The notes beneath the pieces are model-generated. The model had not been told where the DNA came from. It did no database searches and saw nothing but the letters and a program-made list of their open reading frames with translations. Shown in pieces: positions 10,298 through 19,224 of a DNA stretch of 64,000 nucleotides. This DNA comes from Planotetraspora silvatica (GTDB lineage Bacteria; Actinomycetota; Actinomycetes; Streptosporangiales; Streptosporangiaceae). The position numbers and the translations under genes are program-made. The stretch's first letter is position 1; each line of letters starts with the position of its first letter. The stretch is taken from contig NZ_BOOQ01000056.1 in NCBI RefSeq assembly GCF_016863315.1, forward strand, positions 26,091-90,090, in the 5' to 3' direction.

Positions 10298-10433
10298 GCG
10301 CCCCTCCCAAGAGCCGGTTTATGGGGCAAAGGTACACCTGATGCGCAGACAGGATGATCGTGTCCGTCCAATGCAGAGCTGACCTGGCAGGCCCGGGAGT
10401 GCGAGCACCCGCGGTCTTGTCTCTCCGCGCGGA

Positions 10434-12389
10434 TCAGGTCGAGGGTTGCAGGGATCCGTCGGCTATGCCGTCGAAGCCGAGCCGTACGAGGCTCTCCCCC
10501 AGGTTTTGCACCTCTCGAAGCGCGTCCTCCAGTACGCCCAGCCTTCGGAACGCCTCGCCGTACCGTCGCTGATCCTCGAGCGGGACGCGCGGGATCGGGG
10601 CGCGGCGCGGATCGATCCGGGTCGAGGCCGAGGACGCACGAGCCGTGCCTGCGCTTCCCGCAGTGCGAATGAATCCGGCCAGGAAGTGGGGATCGACCCG
10701 AGTTCGGTCGACCCGGAACAGGTAGAGCTGTGGACCGAGCAGCGCGCCTCCTTCATGGAGCACCCGGGCGACAGTCTCACTCACCAGAGCGGGGACCACC
10801 ACGTCGCCCGGCTCGGTGATGATCGCTCCCGGCTCTCCCTTCCCCTTACCCGTGGGCGGCCGGCCGACCCGGACATCCTTGACGGTCAGCGCGGGAAGAT
10901 CGCCGCTGCTCGTGTCGGTCTTCAGCGGAGCTTGGTGCAGCGTGGCCGCTCCCATCCTGACCAGGTCACCGACCGTCGCCATCGGGACATCTCGGTGCCC
11001 TACAGTCGGGGCTAAATCGGGCACCATCTCCGCGATGCTGTCCAACACGGCCACCGCGCGTTCCTTCATCGACGTGAACGTGCCCCCATGGTCGGCCGGT
11101 GGACTGATGTAGCGGGAGGGGCTGACGTCAACGTCATCGTCGAGTAGGTCGAGAAGTGGTACGGCACGGCAGCGGTTCGGGAGGTCAGGCGTTCTGTCGG
11201 GATCCTGAGCGAATGCGGCCCAGGCAGGAGCGGCTATCGACAATTCGGCCGACGCGTCCACCATGAGCACGTGAAACAGCGGGCGTTCACCCGCTACGGG
11301 CCGTCTGAGCACCCATAAATCCGGCGCCTGGCTGGAAGCAGCAGCTCCAGCCGTCACAGTAATCACTGCCCTGAGCGCTCCAGCCCGCAGAAGGTTGGCC
11401 CGTATCCGCCGGCCCGCTCGGCGGCTTGCGGCGAGAGCCGGCATCATGATCACGACGCTTCGGCCTGGATTGACGTGAGCCAGACAGTGTTGCACCCACG
11501 CGAGTTCGGACTCACTACGCGGCGGCAGGCCGTACTCCCAGCGCGGATCGCTGGCCAACTCCTCGTACCCCCAGGCGCGTTCGTTGAAGGGCGGATTGCA
11601 CACGACCGCGTCCACCAGCCGTCCCCGAAAGGCGTCGGCGCGGAGCGAGTCGGTTGCGGCGATCTCCACGACACGACCGCGTAGCAGCAGACGGGCCGCC
11701 GCGATTGATGCCGGGGCCTGACCGATCTCCTCGCCAAGCAGCGATTCGGCATCGCCGGCAGTGGCGAGCAACGTGCCCAGACCACACGCCGGGTCGAGCA
11801 CGCTTCCTCCCGTTACGCCGGCCAGCTCGATCATGAGGTCGGCGACATCCTCGGGTGTGATCAGCAGACGTCGGGAGTGCGCCTCGACGTAGCGGTCGCA
11901 GAGGAAGTCGAATGCCGCAGAGTGCCCCTGTTCCGCGCCGAACTCGGCAACTTGCCGGATCACCGTGGGGTCCAAGTCAGCGGGGAGTGCACCAGGTAGC
12001 TCCGGAACTGTGGCAACGATCGCAGCGTGGACCTTCTTCGTGAGGTCCTTGTCACTTTCGCGTGCCAACGAGCGCCAGCCAGACGGGGCGCGCTGGAGGT
12101 AGAGCAGAAACGCTCCGATGAAGCCGACCGTATCCCCCAGCCGCAGGTCGTCCCCGATCGCGCGCAGACGTTGCCAGATGCGATCGCCGAGGGAAACTTC
12201 GAAGTCCTTGCCGTGGCGGGCCAGCCAAGTTTCGACGTCTGAGAGCAGAAAAAGAGGGCTGGTTGCGGTTCCGCCTGCGGGCTCAGGAAAGTCCTCGTAG
12301 CGGCGACGCCAGTTGCTCACCGCGGCCCGCCCGACATCGGCCAACCGCGCGATGTCGCTGGCGGCCACCATCGCGTCGTTCCGGGTCAT
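10434..12389 (-). CDS. HTH - N6-adenine methylase - specificity (M-S) fusion, copy 1
   Basis: A 651-aa protein starting at ATG 12389. Residues 8-60 form a helix-turn-helix of the AlpA/MerR type (VGRAAVSNWRRRYEDFPEP). The middle is an HsdM-type methylase with SAM motif SVLDPACGLGTLL and catalytic CNPPFNE. Residues ~440-640 look like an HsdS target-recognition half: EPGDVVVPAL, then DPHFLAGF, and the conserved tail IPRVPLEEQRRYGEAFRRL. The protein thus carries methylation and recognition in one chain, and no HsdR or nuclease gene lies beside it. A paralogue with the same architecture lies at 15911-17758. The kinase gene follows on the same strand. It could be a solitary modification enzyme, or the modification arm of a system in which the kinase or the helicase cassette is the effector. 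Confidence 0.87.
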   Translation of the reverse strand: MTRNDAMVAASDIARLADVGRAAVSNWRRRYEDFPEPAGGTATSPLFLLSDVETWLARHGKDFEVSLGDRIWQRLRAIGDDLRLGDTVGFIGAFLLYLQRAPSGWRSLARESDKDLTKKVHAAIVATVPELPGALPADLDPTVIRQVAEFGAEQGHSAAFDFLCDRYVEAHSRRLLITPEDVADLMIELAGVTGGSVLDPACGLGTLLATAGDAESLLGEEIGQAPASIAAARLLLRGRVVEIAATDSLRADAFRGRLVDAVVCNPPFNERAWGYEELASDPRWEYGLPPRSESELAWVQHCLAHVNPGRSVVIMMPALAASRRAGRRIRANLLRAGALRAVITVTAGAAASSQAPDLWVLRRPVAGERPLFHVLMVDASAELSIAAPAWAAFAQDPDRTPDLPNRCRAVPLLDLLDDDVDVSPSRYISPPADHGGTFTSMKERAVAVLDSIAEMVPDLAPTVGHRDVPMATVGDLVRMGAATLHQAPLKTDTSSGDLPALTVKDVRVGRPPTGKGKGEPGAIITEPGDVVVPALVSETVARVLHEGGALLGPQLYLFRVDRTRVDPHFLAGFIRTAGSAGTARASSASTRIDPRRAPIPRVPLEDQRRYGEAFRRLGVLEDALREVQNLGESLVRLGFDGIADGSLQPST

Positions 12390-12763
12390 TCATCATCCCC
12401 GGATAAGCGGACCGCAGGCTGGCAACTCGCGCACACCAGCATTCCAGCTCGCCGGGTATGGCTGACTTCGCCTCGCCCTGCCATGTGCGCTACCTCAAAA
12501 CTCTTGGCTGCGTATGGCCGTCGACTTGGTCCTGTGCATTCGGCTCACTATATGACCATCGCGTCGTTGCGGGGTCATGAACGACGTGCGGTCTGGACTA
12601 CACCGGGCTGTGGATGACGATGCGACCTGGAGCGCGAGCAACTGTCCGTCGTCAATGCGCTGCGAGCTCACCAGTCTCGGCCGAACCGATGCTCGAAGCC
12701 GTCCGCGACACGGCTTACCGTCGCGCCCGGCGGTGATGGTCGCGTTCGGCGGCCATCACCGCG
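12390..12763. other. Intergenic region between M-S fusion and LCP gene
   Basis: About 370 bases. It should hold the promoter of the minus-strand methylase gene and the 3' end of the LCP operon. Short open frames are present on the plus strand, but none has a ribosome-binding site or recognisable product. No clear terminator hairpin was seen. Confidence 0.3.
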
Positions 12764-13779
12764 TCATTGGACGAGGGAGACGTCGTTGAGTCCACCATTG
12801 TCGGCAAAGTAGCGGTCGAGCGTGTCGTCTCTGACAGCCGCGGAGAGTGCGGCGGATGCGTCCTGGTCCAGCCGGACGATGCTCGCCCCCTTGACCATTC
12901 CGGTGCCCGCTACGGGCATCGTGGTCGAGAGCAGGTCCCCGGCCCGAATGTCCCGCAGTTCAAGCGCCAGGTCTCTGAGCGTGCCGATGCTGACCTCCGA
13001 GTCCACCGTTATGGACTTGGTCGTCGCCTGCAGGAACGCGTCGAGCTTGAAGGGGTTCGTCAGCGTGCCCTTGCTGATGGCCTTCTTGGCCATGGCGCTG
13101 AGGAACGCCTGCTGGCGCTTGATCCGGTCGAAGTCTCCGCCGGGCAGGCCATAGCGCTGCCGTACGAATAGCATCGCCCGCTCGCCTTCGAGATGGACGT
13201 TCCCCTGCTTCCAGGTGATGTCGTTGGCGGAGTCGTGGACATCGCGTGCCACGTAGACATCGACGCCTCCCAACGCGTTACTCATCGTGATGAAGCCGTT
13301 GAAATCAAGCGCGGCGAAATGGTCGATCCGCACCTTGGTGAGCTTCTCCACTGTCTTGATGAGCAGTCGGGGCCCCCGTATGCGTAGGCGGCGTTGATCT
13401 TGTCCGTTCCGTGGCCGGGGATCGGGACATAGGAGTCGCGCGGGATCCCGATCAGGAAGATCCGCTTCCTGTCGGCTGGAATGTGGGCGATCATGATGCT
13501 GTCAGACCGCTGGAAGCCCGACTCCGCAGGGCGCCGGTCGGCACCGATGACCAGCCAGTTCTGTGCAGATCCGACCACCTTCGCGGGCCGGTCCCCCTCC
13601 GTGGGGAAGACCTGCGGTACCCGCTGGATGTTGGAGTCGTAGGTGTACTGGCGTTGCATGGCCACGGCGAATATCGCCGCAATCGGAAGGAAGACGAGCG
13701 CCGCGATGATCAGCACACGGCGCCGACGACTGGTGGGCCGCTTGGACTCAGCGTCAAGGAGGGGTTCCGTGATGGTCAT
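12764..13779 (-). pseudogene. LytR-CpsA-Psr (LCP) family ligase, frameshifted
   Basis: Two overlapping minus-strand frames together make one LCP protein. The first (13779 to about 13375) has a cytoplasmic Arg-rich start, one transmembrane helix (near residues 20-40) and LCP motifs (NWLVIGADRR, FLIGIPRDSYVPIP, DKINAAYAYGGP). The second runs from about 13375 to 12764 with KTVEKLTKVRIDHFAALDF, FVRQRYGLPGGDFDRIKRQQ and the C-terminal domain. The frames meet at a G5C4 run around 13373-13382, where one missing base explains the shift. LCP enzymes attach undecaprenyl-linked polymers to peptidoglycan. The gene follows the GT2 polysaccharide synthase by 153 bp. The homopolymer position makes a sequencing error a real alternative to true decay. 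Confidence 0.85.
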
Positions 13780-13932
13780 CGGGGCCGCCTGGGGAGAGGA
13801 GCGGAAGGGTTTCGCGGACGCTAGCCCATAAGGGAATCTTCACAATTAACGGATGGCGGCCGCGCGGCCGCGTCGTAGCCAGGAGGTGGTGGAACTCTCG
13901 CTCAATCGCTTTTCTGTGATTCCACCAGCGGG

Positions 13933-15231
13933 TCAAGCGACCATGGACAGGGACGACTCGTCCACCGACGGGCCGCGCGTCACCCACCCCTTACGGGTAG
14001 CGGTGAACGCCGCGTGCCACATGGCCGGGCGGATCACTCCGTACTGCAGCAGGAGCAGGAACGGGGTGCCGATCAGCCAGGTCGCGATCCTGGCCCCCGG
14101 GCCGACGTTCGGCCGCCGGAAGGCGTACTTGGACCCGATGATGTAGGTCAGGCCGAGCCAGTACAGCGCACCCTCCCACGGGAACGGTTTGCCGAGGATC
14201 GGGGCGCCGATGCACATCCACAGCAGCGCTACCGGGTTGATCGCCGACATGGCCATGGCGTAGATCCGCCAGGCCGTCGGCAGCGGGCGCAGGTTCGAGA
14301 CCTCCCACAGGGCGTAGATCCAGTAGGACCGATACCACCGGGTGCGCTGGCGGTAGGCCGTGCGGATCGTCTCCGGCATGTCGGTGAACACCCAGGCCTC
14401 GTCGACCGCGACCGTCTGGCCACGCTGTAGGGCGTAGTGGGTGAGCCGCCGGTCATCTCCGACGGTGCCGGAGTCGAGGTAGTCGTCCAGGTTATCCAGG
14501 ACCAAGTCGGCCCGGTAGAGGGACAGGGCGCCCGAGCACGGGGCGACCACGCCCATCCGGGACCGGGCCGCGCGCTGGGTCAGGCAGGCCGAGACCATCT
14601 CCAGGTCGAGCATCCGGGTCAGGAGGTTCTTGGTGCGGTTCCTGAGCATCGGCAGGCCGGTGGCGGCCTGGACCTTCGGGTCCGACATCGCCCGCAGCAG
14701 GTGCCGGATGGCCCGGCGGTCGACCACACTGTCGCTGTCCACGGTCAGGATGAAGTCGGCCCGCCCCCGGCCGTGGTCCCGCGCCCAGCGCAACTCGCGT
14801 AGCACGAACGCCTGCGCTTCCCGCTTCCCGCCGTTCTCGCGCCGATGCATGAAGACGAACGGGTGGGCGAACGGTACGGCAGGGGTGCTGGACCCGTCGT
14901 CGACCACGTGGATCTCGTCCGGCGGCCGGGTCGAGTTGAGCAGTGCGGCGATGGTGGAGTGGAGGGCCTCGGTGTTCTCGTTGTAGGACGGGACAATGCA
15001 GACCACGCGTCCCTTGGCGGGCGGCAGGTGGGTGAACCGGCGCGGGTAGACCGTCGACCCCAGAATCGCGATCAGCACGCCAGTGGTGAGCAGGTAGATG
15101 CCTCCGGCCTCCCACCGGCCGGGGTCGCCGAGGAAGGTTCGGAAGCTGATGATCCAGGCAACGGCGGCGCCCAGGACGATCAGACCGGCAGCGATCCTGC
15201 GGGCCTTCTCGTTCTCCTTACGGCGCCTCAC
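13933..15231 (-). CDS. Processive family 2 glycosyltransferase, membrane-bound (hyaluronan synthase-like)
   Basis: A 432-aa protein. GTG 15231 was chosen because it overlaps the stop of the small membrane gene (GTGA) and has GGAG upstream; the longer open frame to 15648 is low-complexity and unlikely to be coding. Two N-terminal transmembrane helices (GLIVLGAAVAW..., YLLTTGVLIAILG) precede the GT2 domain. Motifs are CIVPSYNEN, VVDDGSS, VDSDSVVD, the GDDR acceptor motif and QRTRWYRS (QxxRW), the signature of processive beta-glycan synthases. C-terminal helices form the export channel. It probably polymerises and extrudes a surface glycan from UDP-sugars. The neighbouring LCP gene would anchor the product and the broken UDP-sugar dehydrogenase at 15459-15890 would once have supplied uronate. 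The exact polymer cannot be told. Confidence 0.85.
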   Translation of the reverse strand: MRRRKENEKARRIAAGLIVLGAAVAWIISFRTFLGDPGRWEAGGIYLLTTGVLIAILGSTVYPRRFTHLPPAKGRVVCIVPSYNENTEALHSTIAALLNSTRPPDEIHVVDDGSSTPAVPFAHPFVFMHRRENGGKREAQAFVLRELRWARDHGRGRADFILTVDSDSVVDRRAIRHLLRAMSDPKVQAATGLPMLRNRTKNLLTRMLDLEMVSACLTQRAARSRMGVVAPCSGALSLYRADLVLDNLDDYLDSGTVGDDRRLTHYALQRGQTVAVDEAWVFTDMPETIRTAYRQRTRWYRSYWIYALWEVSNLRPLPTAWRIYAMAMSAINPVALLWMCIGAPILGKPFPWEGALYWLGLTYIIGSKYAFRRPNVGPGARIATWLIGTPFLLLLQYGVIRPAMWHAAFTATRKGWVTRGPSVDESSLSMVA

Positions 15232-15362
15232 CGCGATCTCCGCTTCCGGGTGGCGAATCGGTAGACGAGCAGACCGACGACGACGATGACAGCGACGCCG
15301 GTCAGGATCCACGACAGGACGGTGGATGATCCCGGGGGGGCCATCGCGGCCAGATGCTCCAT
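15228..15362 (-). CDS. 44-aa single-pass membrane protein
   Basis: A small gene from ATG 15362 with AAGGGA eight bases upstream. It encodes MEHLAAM, a short Pro/Gly/Ser stretch, one strongly hydrophobic helix (WILTGVAVIVVVGLLVY) and a basic tail (RFATRKRRSR). The TGA stop overlaps the GTG start of the glycosyltransferase, so the two are translationally coupled. The topology is likely N-out/C-in by the positive-inside rule. The function is unknown; a regulatory or assembly subunit of the synthase is a reasonable inference from coupling. Confidence 0.65.
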   Translation of the reverse strand: MEHLAAMAPPGSSTVLSWILTGVAVIVVVGLLVYRFATRKRRSR

Positions 15363-15458
15363 GGAACGTTCCCTTCAGTCCAACTGGCGCACTGTTGTGA
15401 ACCAAGGCCACAGCCGCTGCGTAAGTTACCAAGGAATACAGAAGGGTGCTAACCTCAC

Positions 15459-15890
15459 GTGTCATTACGAAACAGAAAATTCGACGCTTCACCCCTGGGG
15501 GCAAAGGTGGTCGTCTTCGATCTGACGGGGATCGGGTCGGGTTACGTGGGGATGCCGCTCGCCCAGGAGGCCACGGCCGCCGGCCTGCAGGTGGCAAGGC
15601 TTGGGTGTCGATCCAAGTCAGGTGAACGCGCTGAACGCCAGCCATCACCTATATCGACGACCTGACCGACGCCGGCCCCACGCTTCCAATGACGCAACGC
15701 CGCCGCTGGCACGTTCCACAGCATCGCGATCTAGGTGCCAACGCCGCCGAACCAAAACCACCACCGTGGCCTGCCCACCGTCGAAGACGCGACCAGGCAG
15801 GCCCGTGGGCCGGCGCCTGCAGTCGGGAAGGGCACCCGTGAGGCCGAGATGACCAAGCTGCTCGAGAACACCTGCTGGGCGCGCGGACGA
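15459..15890 (+). pseudogene. UDP-sugar (UDP-glucose/ManNAc-type) dehydrogenase, decayed
   Basis: Segments of one enzyme appear in different frames. KVVVFDL and GSGYVGMPLAQEATAAGL form the Rossmann NAD-binding start (15500-15590). GVDPSQVNALNASH and ITYIDDLTDAG follow, then VPTPP with LPTVEDATRQ, then GTREAEMTKLLENT near 15835-15870, where the family has its catalytic-helix region. The central part is shortened and there are at least three frameshifts, so no active product is possible. A functional version would oxidise a UDP-hexose to the uronate used by the divergent GT2 synthase. Confidence 0.75.
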
Positions 15891-15910
15891 AGGGGAGTCG
15901 CCCCTCCGGT

Positions 15911-17758
15911 TCAGGGCGGTCCGAGCGCTCCGGTGGCATACCCGATCGCGATCGAAGTCACCGTCATATGGCCGGTGGTTCGGACCTCCCGCAGCGCGTC
16001 GTCGAATTCGGCGATCCTCCGGAAGGCGTTGCCGTACCGGCGCTGCTCCTCCAAGGTCACGCGCGGCACTTGGCCTCGGCGCGGATCGAATCGACTCATG
16101 CCAGATTGCGTTCCGCCGCCTGACGTGGCGGACAAGGCTTGCAGGAATCCCGCGAGAAAGTACGCGTCGATTCGGTCTGGATCAGGCCGCAGCAAGGTGA
16201 GGCGTGGGCCGAGAAGCAGACCGCCTTCTTTGATAACCCTGGCGGCTAGCTCTCCTCCTCCTACGCCGATCACCACATCTCCGGGTTCGATGGCGATGCG
16301 ATTCTCGGGGTGGGTCCGCGCCCGCACCGTGGCTCCGGCGAACAGGTCATGGTCGGTGAGAACGAGTTGACCCGAGCCGTCGATCTGGAAACGGCCGGCC
16401 TGCTGGACACCCAGCGCTCCGATCCGCTCGAGTTCGGAGATGTCGACCATCGGCATCGACTTGCCCGTGCCAGGGACGGCCTCCGGGATGAGCTCGGACA
16501 GCCGTTGGAGATTACGGACCAGGCTCTCCCGGATGGCGTGGAAGTCGCCCGCCGATACCTGATCCCCTGTGCCGACATACCTGGCCGGCGTCACATCGAC
16601 GTCCTGGTCGAGCAGTTCGATGATCGGAACGGTACGGCTCTCACCCGGCCGGTCAACGTCTCGCTCGGGATCCGCCTGGAATTCCCGCCAACTATCGAGA
16701 GTCGCGTCGAAGGTTTCCGGTTCGGCCTCGGCCATCAACACCCGAGATGGCATACGGCCGTCGTCGGCCGGCTTCCGCAGGATCCAGACATGCACGGGAA
16801 GTCCCGTGCCGGAGGCGATCTTCGCAGGCAGGCCGATCACCGCTTGAAGAGTTCCCCCTCGGAGAAGGTTGCTACGGATACGCCGGCCCGACCGACGGCT
16901 TGCCGCAACTGCAGGCATCAGCAGGACCGCGATACCGCCCGGCTTCAGATGCGCGAGCGCATGTTGCACCCACGCGAGCTCGGACTCCGTCTTCGGCGGC
17001 AAGCCGTATTCCCAGCGCGGATCATGCACCAGGTCGTCGAAGCCCCAATTACGTTCATTGAAGGGCGGATGACATACGACGGCATCGACGCCGGCATCCG
17101 GCCACGCGTCATGTCGCAGGGAGTCCCCCGCTCGCACCTCGCCAGCGAGTCCAGACAGCGCCAGACGTGTCTGTGCCAGTCGCGCCAAGTACTCCTCGGA
17201 TTCCTGCCCGTTCACACTTTCAGCCGCGTTCATTGCGGTCAGAAGGATCCCAAGGCCGCAGGCAGGATCAAGGACCGATCGGATGTCGGGACCGGCCAGC
17301 TTGGCCATGAAGTCCGCCACCTGATGTGGCGTCTCGGCCAGCCGACGAGAGTGGACATCGGCATAACGGTCCAAGAGAAATCTCGCGGCGTCAGCATTCC
17401 CCTGCTCGGCGGCGTATTGCATGGTGAGCCTCCACGCAGACTGCGGCACGATCCGGGGCTTGCCATGGCCGCTCAAGACTTCAGCAGCCTCAGCCACAAC
17501 CTCTCCGAGTCGAAGGTCGTCGGCAGCGGAACGGATCTCCTGCCAGGCACGTTCCCTTAAGGGCAACTCCTCGACCTTGCCCTGCTCGAGCAGCCATGCC
17601 TCAACTGCCTTCAGCAAGAACGCCGGGCTGGTCGCAGTTCCACCGACCGGTTCGGGGAAGTCCTCGTAACGCCGGCGCCAGTTGCTCACAGCCGCACGGC
17701 CGACCCCGGCTATCCGCGCGATTTCGACCGCAGTGACAGTGGCTTCGTCGCCCGTCAT
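15911..17758 (-). CDS. HTH - N6-adenine methylase - specificity (M-S) fusion, copy 2
   Basis: A 615-aa protein. The start was set at ATG 17758 (MTGDEATVTAVEIARIAG) with GGAGG six bases upstream; an upstream ATG at 17830 has no site. The architecture matches the gene at 10434-12389: HTH with the shared GRAAVSNWRRRYEDFPEP block, HsdM motifs SVLDPACGLGILL and CHPPFNE (the usual Asn-Pro-Pro-Phe is HPPF here), then an HsdS-like half ending in VPRVTLEEQRRYGNAFRRI. The N-to-H change in the catalytic motif could lower or abolish methylation. The target-recognition part diverges from copy 1, so the two likely read different DNA sequences. No restriction subunit is adjacent. Confidence 0.87.
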   Translation of the reverse strand: MTGDEATVTAVEIARIAGVGRAAVSNWRRRYEDFPEPVGGTATSPAFLLKAVEAWLLEQGKVEELPLRERAWQEIRSAADDLRLGEVVAEAAEVLSGHGKPRIVPQSAWRLTMQYAAEQGNADAARFLLDRYADVHSRRLAETPHQVADFMAKLAGPDIRSVLDPACGLGILLTAMNAAESVNGQESEEYLARLAQTRLALSGLAGEVRAGDSLRHDAWPDAGVDAVVCHPPFNERNWGFDDLVHDPRWEYGLPPKTESELAWVQHALAHLKPGGIAVLLMPAVAASRRSGRRIRSNLLRGGTLQAVIGLPAKIASGTGLPVHVWILRKPADDGRMPSRVLMAEAEPETFDATLDSWREFQADPERDVDRPGESRTVPIIELLDQDVDVTPARYVGTGDQVSAGDFHAIRESLVRNLQRLSELIPEAVPGTGKSMPMVDISELERIGALGVQQAGRFQIDGSGQLVLTDHDLFAGATVRARTHPENRIAIEPGDVVIGVGGGELAARVIKEGGLLLGPRLTLLRPDPDRIDAYFLAGFLQALSATSGGGTQSGMSRFDPRRGQVPRVTLEEQRRYGNAFRRIAEFDDALREVRTTGHMTVTSIAIGYATGALGPP

Positions 17759-18746
17759 CTCCGGCCTCCGTCCCCATCGCATCTGACGTGTCATTGCAAA
17801 CGTACGTGACCTACATAATCGTGGATCCATACGGATGCATGTGCCAGATGCGCAACTGCGCCGCCCGTGACTCCTGAACCTCCCCTGCCCGGCTCAGATG
17901 CCCAGCCGCTCTTGGCGACAGCCCCCCACAAGGCGCGCATGCCACGAGCCAAGGCGGATTGGGGGCGCGGGCTTCTTCTCGATCACCAAGCTACAGGGAC
18001 AAGACAAGGTGCTGCCCACCAGTGCGATCTGCCCGACCGATCCAATGACCGGTGGCCGGTGATCGCGCGCAGCTTGGCCGGAGTTGTGGTCGGCTGGGCG
18101 GCCTGGGTGAGGCTCACCGACGAAGGTGCTCAGACCGGGATGCCATCGAGCAACTCGCGTGCCGCAGGATCAAGGAACGTCAACCAGATCAGATTGTCTT
18201 GTGTACTCGAACACCCTGAAGGGATCGGCGGCCGCCACCCGGTTATCGGGCCAGAATGTCCAACCGGTGGTGCCACCACGGAAATGGACGCATCACCCCA
18301 TTCTCGATGAACCGCAGCACATGCGGGCTGACCTGATCCGCACGGAAGGCCCGCTCCGCCGCCGCCGGCGGCCGCGCGCGGCGGCCTCGGCCTGACGTGT
18401 CGTACCGGAACGCCGCTAAGCTGCGTCCCCGTTTCCCAGGTCGCAGGCCAAGATCAGTAGCCGATTTCCCTGACAGCGCGGGTTCGATGCCCCTCATTCG
18501 CTCCATCAGCAAAGTCCCCGGTCAGGGACAGATCCCCCGACTCGGGCCTCGAGCTTTCCTGAGATCGATCACCCGTGCCGCCCTCGTGAAGAACGTCAGC
18601 AGATCGCTGATCATCAGGTTGGAAAATGGCACGCATTTGTCTCACTATTGCAGGAATGAGAGAAGTGCCAACCAGCCGTCCCGAGAGGTAGTCGCCAGAG
18701 GACGACTTCGGTGAGATCAACCGTCTTATAGACCCCCTCGGATTTC
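17759..18746. other. Long region without an intact gene
   Basis: Nearly 1 kb separates the second M-S gene from the next gene. It contains only short, unsupported frames apart from the minus-strand fragment noted at 18140-18340. A T-arm-like GGTTCGATGCCCC string occurs near 18481, but no tRNA can be folded around it. The composition is host-like. Confidence 0.4.
18140..18340 (-). pseudogene. Fragment of an unrecognised Trp-rich protein
   Basis: Reading leftward, three frames join into one protein-like string: HVLRFIENGVMRPFPWWHH, then FWPDNRVAAADPFRVFEYT, then DNLIWLTFLDPAARELLDGI and a stop near 18140. The residue choice (W, F, D, P) and clean junctions suggest the C-terminal part of a decayed gene with two indels. 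The family was not identified. Confidence 0.3.
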
Positions 18747-19076
18747 TTAGTTTAGGGAAGCGTTGGGGAACCCAGCACCTGGGTACCGAGGCCATGCCTG
18801 CTTTCCGCAGTGCGGGCAGTAGTACGGAGACACGCCCTCGAACATGAACATGTCCGGCAGGTAAGTGCCGAACCAGTTCCACAGTTGTCCGATGAGGTAG
18901 GACGCCAGGCGCAGCGTGTGCATGAACACCCCGTAGTCCTCGCGCGAAAGCGAGGCACTGAGGAGAACCTTGTGCATGCTCGGTGAGCCGACTAGTCGGA
19001 CGAGATAGAGTGCCAGCTCCTGGAGGTCCTCACGGGCCTCTTCAGACACATGGTTAGGTCTCGGTTCGTCCATCAT
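18747..19076 (-). CDS. Small protein with a C-terminal CxxC knuckle, unknown function
   Basis: A 109-aa protein. ATG 19076 was chosen over the longer frame because AGGAGGGGG lies directly upstream. It is acidic at the start (DEPRPNHVSEEAREDLQ), helical in the middle, with an aromatic segment (LWNWFGTYLPDMFMFEG) and a closing YYCPHCGKQAWP that could bind Zn with a partner. It stands alone, with two inverted repeats in its promoter region (19127-19163). No family was recognised. Confidence 0.6.
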   Translation of the reverse strand: MMDEPRPNHVSEEAREDLQELALYLVRLVGSPSMHKVLLSASLSREDYGVFMHTLRLASYLIGQLWNWFGTYLPDMFMFEGVSPYYCPHCGKQAWPRYPGAGFPNASLN

Positions 19077-19126
19077 TGACCCCCTCCTGGCGTGACATTG
19101 GCGGGATGACCACGACTTCGCGGTGC

Positions 19127-19163
19127 TTGTATACGGTATACGTTGAAACTTGAACGACTCAAG
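19127..19163. promoter_or_regulatory. Two inverted repeats upstream of the CxxC gene
   Basis: TGTATACGGTATACG is a near-perfect palindrome near 19128-19142, and CTTGA-ACGAC-TCAAG spans 19149-19163. Both lie 50-90 bases upstream of the start at 19076, where a repressor or activator would act. GTATAC half-sites are common for GntR-type regulators, which is only suggestive. Confidence 0.4.
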
Positions 19164-19224
19164 TAAACCGGCTGCCAACCTGTCGGAGTTACTTACTTCT
19201 TTACGGTTGCATGAGGTGCTGTCA

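Noticed and set aside
13933..15648. Long form of the GT2 gene starting at 15648
   Set aside because: The extra ~139 codons are Arg/Pro-rich without motifs. The GTG at 15231 overlaps the small membrane gene and has a site.
16310..17560. 416-codon plus-strand frame opposite M-S fusion copy 2
   Set aside because: Antisense shadow of an HsdM-type gene with clear motifs.
18479..18506. Possible tRNA 3' end or att remnant (GGTTCGATGCCCC with CATTCGCTCCA)
   Set aside because: No D-arm, anticodon arm or matching acceptor strand is found upstream, and the T stem does not pair properly.
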